Part shown: positions 34,296 to 42,873 of the stretch, piece by piece
Layout: each line of letters starts with the position of its first letter
How positions within the stretch are numbered: the first letter of the stretch is position 1
DNA from: an uncultured Bacteroides sp.
Lineage (GTDB): Bacteria > Bacteroidota > Bacteroidia > Bacteroidales > Bacteroidaceae
Assembly (NCBI RefSeq): GCF_963678845.1
Contig: NZ_OY787466.1
Span: 992,001 to 1,056,000, forward strand
Length of the DNA: 64,000 nucleotides
Reading direction: 5' to 3'
Made by a program: the position numbers and the translations under genes
The notes under the pieces: model-generated
What the model saw: the letters and a program-made list of their open reading frames with translations, nothing else
Told to the model about the DNA's origin: nothing
Database searches by the model: none

Positions 34296-34589
34296 ATGAT
34301 TATGAAAAAAGTTATGTTTATTTGTGCTGCATTATTCATTTCAGCACAGGCTATGAATGCTGAAGAAGGAAGTAAAAATATAAAAGATGTGGAGTCTAAT
34401 GTTGTAGACGAGATTGATGCGCCTATTGTTGATAATGCAGAGGAATGTGATCAAGTTACTACTGTATTTGTAACATCTTGTGGGAAAACTGTAGTTCTTG
34501 ATACAGATCATGAACTATCTAAATTAGAAGTATGTATATGGATGGATAGATTAGAAGATATATATTGCTCGGAGGATATAAAAGATTAG
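34296..34589 (+). CDS. Small secreted acidic protein with four cysteines
   Basis: A 97-residue precursor (from MIMKKVMF; MKKVMF at 34302 is equally possible) with a clear signal peptide ending AQAMNA. The mature part of about 73 residues is strongly acidic, with cysteines in EECDQV, VTSCGKTVV, LEVCIWM and IYCSEDI that could form two disulfides or bind a metal. I recognise no family. The gene is a separate transcription unit: a consensus promoter lies at 34163-34194 and an intrinsic terminator at 34594-34631. It sits between the third and fourth GLPGLI units next to an outer-membrane receptor, so it may be a ligand, cargo or accessory of that system; this is inference. Confidence 0.8.
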   Translation: MIMKKVMFICAALFISAQAMNAEEGSKNIKDVESNVVDEIDAPIVDNAEECDQVTTVFVTSCGKTVVLDTDHELSKLEVCIWMDRLEDIYCSEDIKD

Positions 34590-34593
34590 CATA

Positions 34594-34631
34594 ATTTTAT
34601 CCCTAGGTTTAATAAGACCTAGGGGTAAAAT
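34594..34631 (+). terminator. Terminator of the small secreted protein gene
   Basis: A 15-bp stem (ATTTTATCCCTAGGT with ACCTAGGGGTAAAAT, one G-U pair) and an 8-nt loop, starting 4 bp after the stop codon. The A/T-rich base of the stem allows termination. Confidence 0.7.
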
Positions 34632-34670
34632 AAATAAAAGATAGTTATATGTTATTTAAAACTAAAATTT

Positions 34671-35507
34671 ATGAATCGAATTTTTATTATAGTACTTTTT
34701 CTTTTTATTAAAATATCATGTTTTCCTCAACACGCTATTGATTCTGCATATTTAAAGGTTACATATCTAGAAGACTTTGTTATGAATGCTGAGAATCTAA
34801 GTAAAAAAAGCAATGATGAATTAGCATTGAATATTGGAAAATATAGTTCTGAATTTTATAGCTTACGTGAAGATCGTGTAATGCAAATAACAGATAGCGT
34901 TTTAGCTTCTGGTGGGAATGGCTTTCAAGCCCATGATGCTTATGCTGATTTGCCTAGAAGTTGGCAAAAATTTCGTATATACAAGAACTTATATTCAGAT
35001 AATAAGCTGATCTATATTGACGAAGTAGACGCTAATCTATATTATAAATATAATGAGACAATAGAAAAACCTGTCTGGACTTTTTTGCAAGAAAAAAAAG
35101 AAATTCAAGGCTATGCTTGTCAAAAGGCAAAAACTAAATTTAAAGGACGAGAATGGGCTGCATGGTTTACCACAGAAATACCTGTATCTGATGGGCCGTG
35201 GAAACTTTGCGGATTACCCGGCTTGATTCTGGATGCTGCAGACAGTGATAGTCTCTATCATTTTTATTGTGTTGGAGTAAATAAATTATCAAAGAAAAAG
35301 CCGATCAAGATCCTTAAGACAAAATATGTTGCTTGTGATAAAAAAGAATTCTATTCAGCAATGAAGCAGATGTATGAACAACCTTTTGAATTTTTTAAAC
35401 GTTTTGGCTTAATATCATCAAAGGTTACAGATGCAAATGGCAGACCTGCAAAATTACCTGTGAGAAAATATGTAGATCTGGAGGTCTTGGAATCTGCTAA
35501 AAAATAA
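34671..35507 (+). CDS. GLPGLI family protein, copy 4 (next to the full receptor)
   Basis: A 278-residue exported protein, signal peptide MNRIFIIVLFLFIKISCFPQ, core IQGYACQKAKTKFKGREW, CGLPGLILDAADSDS and YHFYCVGVNKL, ending RKYVDLEVLESAKK. It is a mosaic. The N-terminus (GKYSSEF, QITDS) and FGLIS match copy 2, while the centre (VDANLYYKYNETIEKPVW) and the end match copy 3. It lies directly after the terminator at 34594-34631 with no obvious promoter of its own. The full receptor starts 2 bp after its stop, so the two proteins are probably made together and may act together at the outer membrane. Confidence 0.93.
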   Translation: MNRIFIIVLFLFIKISCFPQHAIDSAYLKVTYLEDFVMNAENLSKKSNDELALNIGKYSSEFYSLREDRVMQITDSVLASGGNGFQAHDAYADLPRSWQKFRIYKNLYSDNKLIYIDEVDANLYYKYNETIEKPVWTFLQEKKEIQGYACQKAKTKFKGREWAAWFTTEIPVSDGPWKLCGLPGLILDAADSDSLYHFYCVGVNKLSKKKPIKILKTKYVACDKKEFYSAMKQMYEQPFEFFKRFGLISSKVTDANGRPAKLPVRKYVDLEVLESAKK

Positions 35508-35509
35508 AA

Positions 35510-38164
35510 ATGAGAAAACTACTATTGGCTTTATTGGGGATTGTAGCTCCGTTTACATTATACTCACAGACTTTTAGTGGAAGAGTAATTAATAACTCAA
35601 CAGATAAACCTCTTGAGATGGCTTCCGTCAGCTTGTTGCAAACAGATAGTATGACTATTGCTTTTTCTATGGCTAACAGTAGTGGCCGTTTTTCTGTTGC
35701 TGTTCCTGATGGGAAAAAGGCAAAGTTTATTTGTGTATCTTGCATGGGTTATGCACAAAAGTGGATTTCCGTGCAGGGATATAATGAAGGTGGTGAAATA
35801 CGGTTGAATCCTAAGGATATAATGATAAAAGAGGTGAAGTATGTTTCCAAAAGGCTGACTCAGAGTGGTGATACTTTAACTTATTCAGTGAGTGGTTTTC
35901 GTATGCCTCATGACAGAACGATTGGTGATATATTAAAGAAATTGCCTGGTATTGAAGTGTCTAGTGATGGACAAATAAAATATCAGGATAAGCCAATTAA
36001 TAAGTTTTATATTGAGGGGATGAACTTGCTCGATGGTAAGTATAACCTGGCTACAAATAACTTATCAGCGAAGGCTGTGAAAAGTGTTCAGGTTCTGGAA
36101 AATCATCAGGCTATAGCAGCATTGAAAGGCAAGAATTTTAGCGAGAATGCAGCACTGAATCTGGTATTGGAAGATAAAGCTAAAGCACGTATTCTGGGTA
36201 CGGTAGATTTGGGGCTAGGAGTTGAGGATAAAAGTGGAAACGCTTTGTGGGATAACCGGTTACTTAGCATGCTTTTTAATTCCAGAATGCAAAATCTTAG
36301 CATGTATAAAAATAACAATACGGGAAATGACGTAAGTTCGGAGCTGAAAGTACTGACTATTGATAAGATCAATCAGTTGACACTGGCTGACGAAAGTAAT
36401 ACATTATCTTCTCTATCGGTTGGTTCACCTGATCTTGACCAGAACCGCCATTATAATAATGATTCTCATTTATTTACGTTCAATAATTTGTGGCGGATAA
36501 AAAAGGAGACTGATTTACGTGTTCAGGCAAGTTATTTTCATGATAATGAAAAACAGGATGGAAGCTCAGTTTCCACATATTATCTTCCCGGACAAACATT
36601 GAATATAGATGAAAATATGCATGCTGTTCATTCTAAGGATGAGATTGAGGGAAGTGTTACTTATAATGTAAACAATACCAAAGTGTTTTTGAAAAATAAT
36701 TTAAAATTCAATCTTAATTTTGCGGATAACAAAGGGTGGATGTTAACTAATGGGAAATTAACAGATCAAAATTCAGATCTTGATAAGCAAGTATTCTCTA
36801 ATGACTTTCAATTGATACGGAATTATGGAAAGAATGTTTTCCGTATTTGTAGTTTGAATAAATATAGTAACCTTCCTCAGCATCTTACAATTACTCCCGG
36901 TCAGTATCCCGACTGGCTGAACGGAGGAAATGAATATGACTTTATGCAACAGGATTTACGGTTGCGCTCTTTTGTTTCACATACATATTCCTCTTTTCAA
37001 CACAAATTACTGGGAATGTATATTGATTATAAGGCTGGACTGAAGGTAAAAAGTCAGTCCTTACACTCTGCATTAGGTGTTTCGGGTAATAACTTTCCGG
37101 AAGCACTGAGAGATTCTTTTCTTAATCGCTCCCGTTTTACTGAAACAGATTTATATCTGACTCCTTCCATTAGTTATCAGAATTACAACTTTAGGGGTAA
37201 AGCAGAAGTATCTGGGAATCTGAATAGTCTTTATCAACATAATGGAACTATGAATAAGTATAGTGGTACAGAAAATCATTTATTATTTGAACCCAATATC
37301 TATCTGGAATATACGCTTTCTGCTCTTTGGAAGATAAATGGATTATTTTCTTACCAGCATAGTTACTCAGATATATATAGTCTTTATCCCGGCTATGTAT
37401 TTACTTCATATCGTAGTGCTTCTGCTAATGGTAATGATATTTCGCTCAGCAAATTTATGAATATGAATATTTCTGTGGATTTTAAAAATCCAATTAAAGG
37501 TTTCTTCTTTGATTTATCAGGGAATTATTCTCCTGGTCATAGAAATACTCTTATGTCATCGAAGTTTAATGGCATTCTTCAGCAAACGGTCTGCTTAAAG
37601 AAAGATGTTGATAGTAAAAATTATGGTGTAAACTCAATAATTAGCAAAACATTCTCTTTCTGGAAAACCTTTTTCCGGTTGAATTCCTTTTACAGCGCTT
37701 CTGAGGATACCCAATTATGGAGCGAGGTTCTTACCAGATTCCGTTCAGAAAGTATAAGTTCATCTTTGTCTATGACAATGCAGCCATGTCGTTTTGTTGA
37801 CTGGGAAATTCGCTCTTCCTATTTCTATTATAGAATGAAAACGCTGGAACCTCAAGAAACAGAGTATACCCCGGTAAGAAATTTCCAGCATAAATTTTCT
37901 TTTAATGTATTCCCATCAGACAACTGGCAGTTTAAGTGGGCCAGTGAATATTATCACAGTTCTGATAAGAATCTTAAAAGTAGCTTTTTCTCAGATTTGT
38001 CATTGTCTTATATGATAAAGAATAGTGAATTGCAATTCTCGGCTATGAATCTTCTCAATAATACTAATTATGAACGAAAGAGCATTGGAACGTTAAGTGA
38101 GTATTTAAGTGTTAACAGACTACGTTCCCGTCAGTTCGTACTAAAGTACTTATTTAGCTTCTGA
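35510..38164 (+). CDS. Outer-membrane beta-barrel receptor (TonB-dependent-receptor-like) paired with GLPGLI
   Basis: An 884-residue outer-membrane protein. Residues 1-20 are a signal peptide, about 22-100 a CarboxypepD_reg-like domain (TFSGRVINNSTDKPLEMASV), about 105-225 a plug-like region (TIGDILKKLPGIEVSSDGQI, KPINKFYIEGMNL), and the remainder a large barrel of the OMP_b-brl_3 type ending in YLFSF. Its first 40 or so codons are repeated three times upstream as truncated heads. It follows GLPGLI copy 4 by 2 bp. The substrate is unknown. A 21-bp perfect inverted repeat terminator follows. Confidence 0.92.
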   Translation: MRKLLLALLGIVAPFTLYSQTFSGRVINNSTDKPLEMASVSLLQTDSMTIAFSMANSSGRFSVAVPDGKKAKFICVSCMGYAQKWISVQGYNEGGEIRLNPKDIMIKEVKYVSKRLTQSGDTLTYSVSGFRMPHDRTIGDILKKLPGIEVSSDGQIKYQDKPINKFYIEGMNLLDGKYNLATNNLSAKAVKSVQVLENHQAIAALKGKNFSENAALNLVLEDKAKARILGTVDLGLGVEDKSGNALWDNRLLSMLFNSRMQNLSMYKNNNTGNDVSSELKVLTIDKINQLTLADESNTLSSLSVGSPDLDQNRHYNNDSHLFTFNNLWRIKKETDLRVQASYFHDNEKQDGSSVSTYYLPGQTLNIDENMHAVHSKDEIEGSVTYNVNNTKVFLKNNLKFNLNFADNKGWMLTNGKLTDQNSDLDKQVFSNDFQLIRNYGKNVFRICSLNKYSNLPQHLTITPGQYPDWLNGGNEYDFMQQDLRLRSFVSHTYSSFQHKLLGMYIDYKAGLKVKSQSLHSALGVSGNNFPEALRDSFLNRSRFTETDLYLTPSISYQNYNFRGKAEVSGNLNSLYQHNGTMNKYSGTENHLLFEPNIYLEYTLSALWKINGLFSYQHSYSDIYSLYPGYVFTSYRSASANGNDISLSKFMNMNISVDFKNPIKGFFFDLSGNYSPGHRNTLMSSKFNGILQQTVCLKKDVDSKNYGVNSIISKTFSFWKTFFRLNSFYSASEDTQLWSEVLTRFRSESISSSLSMTMQPCRFVDWEIRSSYFYYRMKTLEPQETEYTPVRNFQHKFSFNVFPSDNWQFKWASEYYHSSDKNLKSSFFSDLSLSYMIKNSELQFSAMNLLNNTNYERKSIGTLSEYLSVNRLRSRQFVLKYLFSF

Positions 38165-38172
38165 TCAAAAAT

Positions 38173-38221
38173 AAAACAGTCAGCCGGTAAATGAAACTTC
38201 CATTTACCGGCTGACTGTTTT
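38173..38221. terminator. Bidirectional terminator after the receptor gene
   Basis: A perfect 21-bp inverted repeat (38173-38193 with 38201-38221; core CAGTCAGCCGGTAAATG / CATTTACCGGCTGACTG) with a 7-nt loop, A-rich before and T-rich after, between convergent genes. Confidence 0.92.
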
Positions 38222-38232
38222 GCAAACTTGTT

Positions 38233-38808
38233 TTAGTCTTTACCAAATTCTGCATCAGCTACAATTTTTACGTTATCGCTTATCATTGCATTGCCAAATT
38301 TAGGACCAATATTGTAATCTGAGCGTTTTACAATTCCGGTAATCTTGAAACCGTAAGCCTTTTTCTTATTCATAGGATTGGTTACTTCACCGAAATATAG
38401 AACATCCAAAGTCACGAATTTGGTTATCCCATGCATTGTAAGATTTCCCATTAGTTTGAAATTCTTGCTGGTAATCTTTTTGTGTGATGTACTTACGAAA
38501 GTAAGAGTTGGATATTTCTCGGCATCAAAGAAATCGGCACTTTTCAGGTGATTATCTCTGGCTTCAACATCTGTATTTATACTTGCTATTTTAGCAGTTA
38601 CATCTATCTTCAGGTCGCTTAAATCGGCTTTATCAGATTTTACTTTAATGGCGAAGTCTGTGAATCTACCACTAACCTCAGAGATAGTCATGTGCTTCAC
38701 TGTAAAACCTAAACGCGAATGTGCAGGATCATTTGTCCACGACTGTTGTGCATAACCTGCCAATGATAAGGCAACCAGCATAATAAATGATAAAAAGAAC
38801 TTTTTCAT
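38233..38808 (-). CDS. YceI-family periplasmic lipid-binding protein
   Basis: A 191-residue protein with a signal peptide (residues 1-21, ending AGYAQ) and the YceI lipocalin-like fold: SWTNDPAHSRLGFTVKHMTI, VSGRFTDF, ARDNHLKSADFFDAEKYP, LTMHGITKFVTL and the C-terminal YNIGPKFGNAMISDNV. YceI proteins bind isoprenoid lipids such as ubiquinone precursors or act in stress responses. It is convergent with the receptor gene and divergent from the metal efflux locus starting at 39007; a regulatory link to that locus is possible but not shown. Confidence 0.93.
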   Translation of the reverse strand: MKKFFLSFIMLVALSLAGYAQQSWTNDPAHSRLGFTVKHMTISEVSGRFTDFAIKVKSDKADLSDLKIDVTAKIASINTDVEARDNHLKSADFFDAEKYPTLTFVSTSHKKITSKNFKLMGNLTMHGITKFVTLDVLYFGEVTNPMNKKKAYGFKITGIVKRSDYNIGPKFGNAMISDNVKIVADAEFGKD

Positions 38809-39006
38809 AACTTAAATTTTTTAATTGATTTTATTGGTATTATAACGTAGAAGATGATGGAAAGTTCATTTTATTCGATTTCTTTTATATTAATAGGTGT
38901 GAAATAAATACCTTTTGATTGCATATAACTTACATAGAGATCTATTTTTAGAAACAAAAGTGTTAAGGAGTTTGTTATTTTTACTGTGTTTGTTAACAAA
39001 AATAAT

Positions 39007-42000
39007 ATGCTAAAAAAAATCATCAAATACTTTCTTGAGAACAGGCTTGTCACGGCAATTTTATTGATTGTGATAATTGTATGGGGACTGGCTACTGCTC
39101 CGTTTAACTGGCACGGCGGTTTACTCCCGCGTGACCCTGTAGCTGTAGATGCCATTCCTGATGTAGGCGATAACCAGCAGATTGTTGCTACTGAATGGAT
39201 GGGAAGGTCACCGAAAGACATTCAGGATCAGATTACTTATCCTTTAACAACATCCCTGTTGGGCATTCCCGGAGTGAAAACCATTCGAAGTACTTCCATG
39301 TTCGGGATGTCATTTATCTACATCATCTTTAACGATAATGTGGAGTTTTACTGGAGTCGCTCCCGGATACTTGAAAAGCTGAATTCATTGCCTTTAGGTA
39401 TTTTGCCCGAAGGTGTTCAGCCATCTTTAGGACCCGATGCCACTGCATTGGGACAAATTTTCTGGTATACACTGGAAGGAAGAGATTCCAAAACAGGGAA
39501 ACCGACCGGTGGTTGGGATCCTCAGGAGTTACGAACCATTCAGGATTATTATGTAAAGTACTCATTATCCAGTGCCGAAGGTGTTTCGGAAGTTGCATCC
39601 GTTGGAGGGTATGTGAAGGAGTTTCAGGTGGATCTGAATCCGGAAGCAATGCGGTCTTTCGGAGTATCAGTAATGGATGTAATGGAGGCGGTTAAAAAGA
39701 GTAATCTCGATATCGGAGCCGAGACTATAGAGATAAATAAAGTGGAATACCTTATTCGTGGATTAGGTTATATTAAAAACCTTGCCGATCTTGAGAATGC
39801 TGCAATTACTTCGCGAAACAATGTTCCCGTAAGAATAAAAGATGTAGCGACGGTGAACTATGGTCCGGCTACTCGCCGTGGAGGACTGGACAAAGAAGGC
39901 ATGGAAGCCGTTGGTGCTGTCGTGGTGGCAAGGTACGGCTCAAATCCGATGGACGTGATTAATAGTGTCAAGGATAAAATTAAAGAAACTGCAGCCGGAA
40001 TGCCTCAGAAGGTATTACCCGACGGTAGGATCTCAAAGGTTACCATTGTTCCATTTTATGATCGTACGCAACTGATTAAAGAGACAATTGGTACACTGGA
40101 AAGTGCTTTGACGCACGAAATATTGATTTGTATCATAGTGGTTATTGTATTGATAGTGAATCTGCGTGCCTCTATAGTTATAGCTGGAATATTGCCGCTT
40201 GCCGTGTTATGCACTTTCATTATTATGCGCAATATTGGAATTGAAGCCAATATTGTTGCTTTGTCGGGTATTGCCATTGCCATTGGTGTAATGGTCGACG
40301 TGGGAATAGTCTTTATGGAGAATGTAGTGCGTCATCTTGATTTTCCGGAGAATAGAGGAAAAGCTCATGGACAATATCTTGTAATGCTCATTTATAATTC
40401 TGTGACTGAGGTAGCCGGAGCGATCAGTACGGCAATGCTCACTACCATAATAAGTTTTATTCCGGTGTTTGCCATGCAGGCCCAGGAAGGAAAGATGTTT
40501 CACCCCTTGGCTTATACCAAAACATTTGCTTTGGCATCCGCCTTTATTCTGGGATTAGTTCTATTGCCAACATTGGCTTACTGGATCTTTTCTCTGAATA
40601 TACCAAGAAGAGGTATTCGCAAAGTGACCAATATGCTGTTGATTGCAGCTGGTATATTTCTGTTTACCTTTAGCGGAGTATTATTTGCACTGGTGCTGAC
40701 TGCAATAGGAATAAATAATCTGTTGGCATATAAATGGAAACCAGGGAATGAGCATTATCCCAATTATATAAATATAGGGATAACGTTACTAACAGCTGTC
40801 TATTTATTATCCTCGGAATGGTTACCATTGGGACCTCAAAATGGAATTCTGGTTAATATGTTATTTGTGGCAGGTATAGTGGCAGTTATTCTGGCACTGT
40901 TGTGGTCGTTGGTTATTTATTATGAAAGGATTCTTCGCTGGTGTTTGGCTAACAGGTGGAAATTCATTTCTATTCCCATCTTTACAGCGTTGTTTGGTCT
41001 GGTGATATGGATGGGCTTTGATAAAACAGTCGGTTTTGTGGCTAAAGGGTTTGAAACGGCAGGTTGGAATACATTTAGAAAAACAACCTTTTGGAGTGCC
41101 GCCAGCAATAAATTCCCTGGCATAGGAAAAGAGTTTATGCCTAGTCTTGATGAAGGCTCATATCTTTTGATGCCTACAAGTATGCCACATTCCGGAGTGG
41201 AACAAAATCTTCAGAATATTGAAAAGCTGGATAGACGATTGAAGGGGATACCCGAAGTAGAATTGGCTGTGGGCAAATGGGGACGCGTAAATTCGGCTCT
41301 GGATCCTGCGCCCATTCAAATGTATGAGAATACAATCAATTATCGTCCGGAGTATATGCTGGATGATAATGGTCAGCGAGCACGATTTAAAGTGGACCGG
41401 AAAGGTCGCTTTATGCTTATTGGGGGTAAAACGTATGATCCGGAAAAAGGATTCCGCATTATTCCAAAAGATAGCCTGATACCCTATAAGTATGGAGAAT
41501 ATTACCGTCAGTGGCGTCCTCAGATTAAAAACAAAAATGATATTTGGAATGAGATAGTTAAGGTAACCCATCTTCCCGGACTGACATCCGCACCTAAACT
41601 TCAGCCCATTGCCACACGTATGGTGATGCTTTCAACCGGGATGAGGGCACCTATGGGATTGAAAGTTTATGGTCCCGATCTGGAGTCTATTGAAAAAGCG
41701 GGGAAAATGATGGAAAAGGCATTGAAAGAAGTTCCTTCCGTACTTCCGGCATCTGTATTTTATGACAGAGCCGTGGGTGCTCCTTATCTGGAAATAAAGC
41801 TTAACAGAGAGAACATGGCACGTTATGGCGTTAAGGTTTCCGATTTACAGGAGGTTATTGGTGCAGCTGTGGGTGGAATGAAACTTTCTACGTCTGTGGA
41901 AGGTCGCGAACGTTTTCCTATCCGGTTACGGTATGCAAGGGAACTGCGTGATAATCCACAGTCACTTGGCCAGATATTGATACCGACTTCTAACGGAGTA

Positions 42001-42873
42001 CAAGTACCTCTGAATGAACTGGCAGATATCAATTATGCCAAAGGGGCGCAGATGATACAGAGTGAAAATACCTTCCTGCTAGGTTATGTTATCTTTGATA
42101 AAGTATCTGATAAAGCAGAAGTTGATGTGGTGAATGAAGCACAGAAAATATTGGATACCAAGATAAAGGAGGGCAAGATTGTACTTCCCAAAGGGGTGAC
42201 ATACAAATTTGCCGGGAACTATGAACAGCAAGTGCGGGCAACAAACAGATTATTGATTGTAATACCAATTAGTTTAATACTGATATTGCTGATTCTTTAT
42301 TTCCGTTTCAAGTCGGTAACTGCATCGTTCATTCATTTCTCGGGCGTGTTTGTTGCCTTTGCAGGAGGCTTTATACTTATCTGGCTGTACGGACAGGAGT
42401 GGTTCCTGAATTTTAGTATTGCCGGAATGAATATGCGGAATCTGTTTCAGATGCATACCATTAATCTGAGTGTAGCTGTTTGGGTAGGATTCATTGCTCT
42501 CTTTGGCATTGCTACCAATGACGGAGTTTTGATGGGAACCTACATTCATCAGATGTTTCTTGATGAGAAACCTACCAACAAGGATGAAATTCGTGAAGCT
42601 GTAGTTAAGTCCGGACTCAGAAGAGTACGCGCGGCTTCAATGACCACGGCTGCTACCTTGATTGCTTTGTTACCGGTGCTGACTTCTACCGGAAAAGGTT
42701 CTGACATAATGGTACCTATGGCTATTCCTACATTTGGGGGAATGCTGATTCAGACCATGACTATGTTTGTGGTTCCGGTTCTTCAGTGTTGGTGGCGGGA
42801 ACATGCAGTAAAGCATAACCGATTGCCCGAACAAATTGAAACTAACTATTCAATTCAATCAGATGAAAAGTAA
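39007..42873 (+). CDS. cusA: CusA/CzcA-type heavy-metal RND efflux pump
   Basis: A 1288-residue inner-membrane RND transporter. I start at the ATG at 39007; a GTG at 38986 is in frame but less likely. Two large periplasmic porter domains alternate with transmembrane blocks; the TM4 region IAIGVMVDVGIVFMENVVRH carries the charged residues of proton-coupled HME pumps. It is longer than E. coli CusA (about 1050 residues), partly because of added hydrophobic segments around residues 535-640. Porter-domain methionines (YLLMPTSMPHSG, LSTGMRAPMG) would suit Cu(I) or Ag(I), but the three-Met site is not assigned. It overlaps the TolC-like gene by 11 bp, and the adaptor gene follows. The neighbouring heavy-metal-binding domains favour copper or silver over cobalt, zinc and cadmium. 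Confidence 0.92.
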   Translation: MLKKIIKYFLENRLVTAILLIVIIVWGLATAPFNWHGGLLPRDPVAVDAIPDVGDNQQIVATEWMGRSPKDIQDQITYPLTTSLLGIPGVKTIRSTSMFGMSFIYIIFNDNVEFYWSRSRILEKLNSLPLGILPEGVQPSLGPDATALGQIFWYTLEGRDSKTGKPTGGWDPQELRTIQDYYVKYSLSSAEGVSEVASVGGYVKEFQVDLNPEAMRSFGVSVMDVMEAVKKSNLDIGAETIEINKVEYLIRGLGYIKNLADLENAAITSRNNVPVRIKDVATVNYGPATRRGGLDKEGMEAVGAVVVARYGSNPMDVINSVKDKIKETAAGMPQKVLPDGRISKVTIVPFYDRTQLIKETIGTLESALTHEILICIIVVIVLIVNLRASIVIAGILPLAVLCTFIIMRNIGIEANIVALSGIAIAIGVMVDVGIVFMENVVRHLDFPENRGKAHGQYLVMLIYNSVTEVAGAISTAMLTTIISFIPVFAMQAQEGKMFHPLAYTKTFALASAFILGLVLLPTLAYWIFSLNIPRRGIRKVTNMLLIAAGIFLFTFSGVLFALVLTAIGINNLLAYKWKPGNEHYPNYINIGITLLTAVYLLSSEWLPLGPQNGILVNMLFVAGIVAVILALLWSLVIYYERILRWCLANRWKFISIPIFTALFGLVIWMGFDKTVGFVAKGFETAGWNTFRKTTFWSAASNKFPGIGKEFMPSLDEGSYLLMPTSMPHSGVEQNLQNIEKLDRRLKGIPEVELAVGKWGRVNSALDPAPIQMYENTINYRPEYMLDDNGQRARFKVDRKGRFMLIGGKTYDPEKGFRIIPKDSLIPYKYGEYYRQWRPQIKNKNDIWNEIVKVTHLPGLTSAPKLQPIATRMVMLSTGMRAPMGLKVYGPDLESIEKAGKMMEKALKEVPSVLPASVFYDRAVGAPYLEIKLNRENMARYGVKVSDLQEVIGAAVGGMKLSTSVEGRERFPIRLRYARELRDNPQSLGQILIPTSNGVQVPLNELADINYAKGAQMIQSENTFLLGYVIFDKVSDKAEVDVVNEAQKILDTKIKEGKIVLPKGVTYKFAGNYEQQVRATNRLLIVIPISLILILLILYFRFKSVTASFIHFSGVFVAFAGGFILIWLYGQEWFLNFSIAGMNMRNLFQMHTINLSVAVWVGFIALFGIATNDGVLMGTYIHQMFLDEKPTNKDEIREAVVKSGLRRVRAASMTTAATLIALLPVLTSTGKGSDIMVPMAIPTFGGMLIQTMTMFVVPVLQCWWREHAVKHNRLPEQIETNYSIQSDEK

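Larger units (their letters stand above)
30992..35640 (+). repeat. Tandem array of GLPGLI gene plus truncated receptor-head units
   Basis: Four units, each a GLPGLI gene of about 0.83 kb followed at once by the start of an outer-membrane receptor gene. In units 1-3 the receptor start is truncated after about 40 codons; in unit 4 it continues into the full 884-residue receptor. Starts at 32007 and 33030 are 1023 bp apart. The third interval is longer because a small independent gene (34163-34631) sits in it. Units 2-4 are nearly identical over long stretches, while unit 1 is more diverged. Confidence 0.85.
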
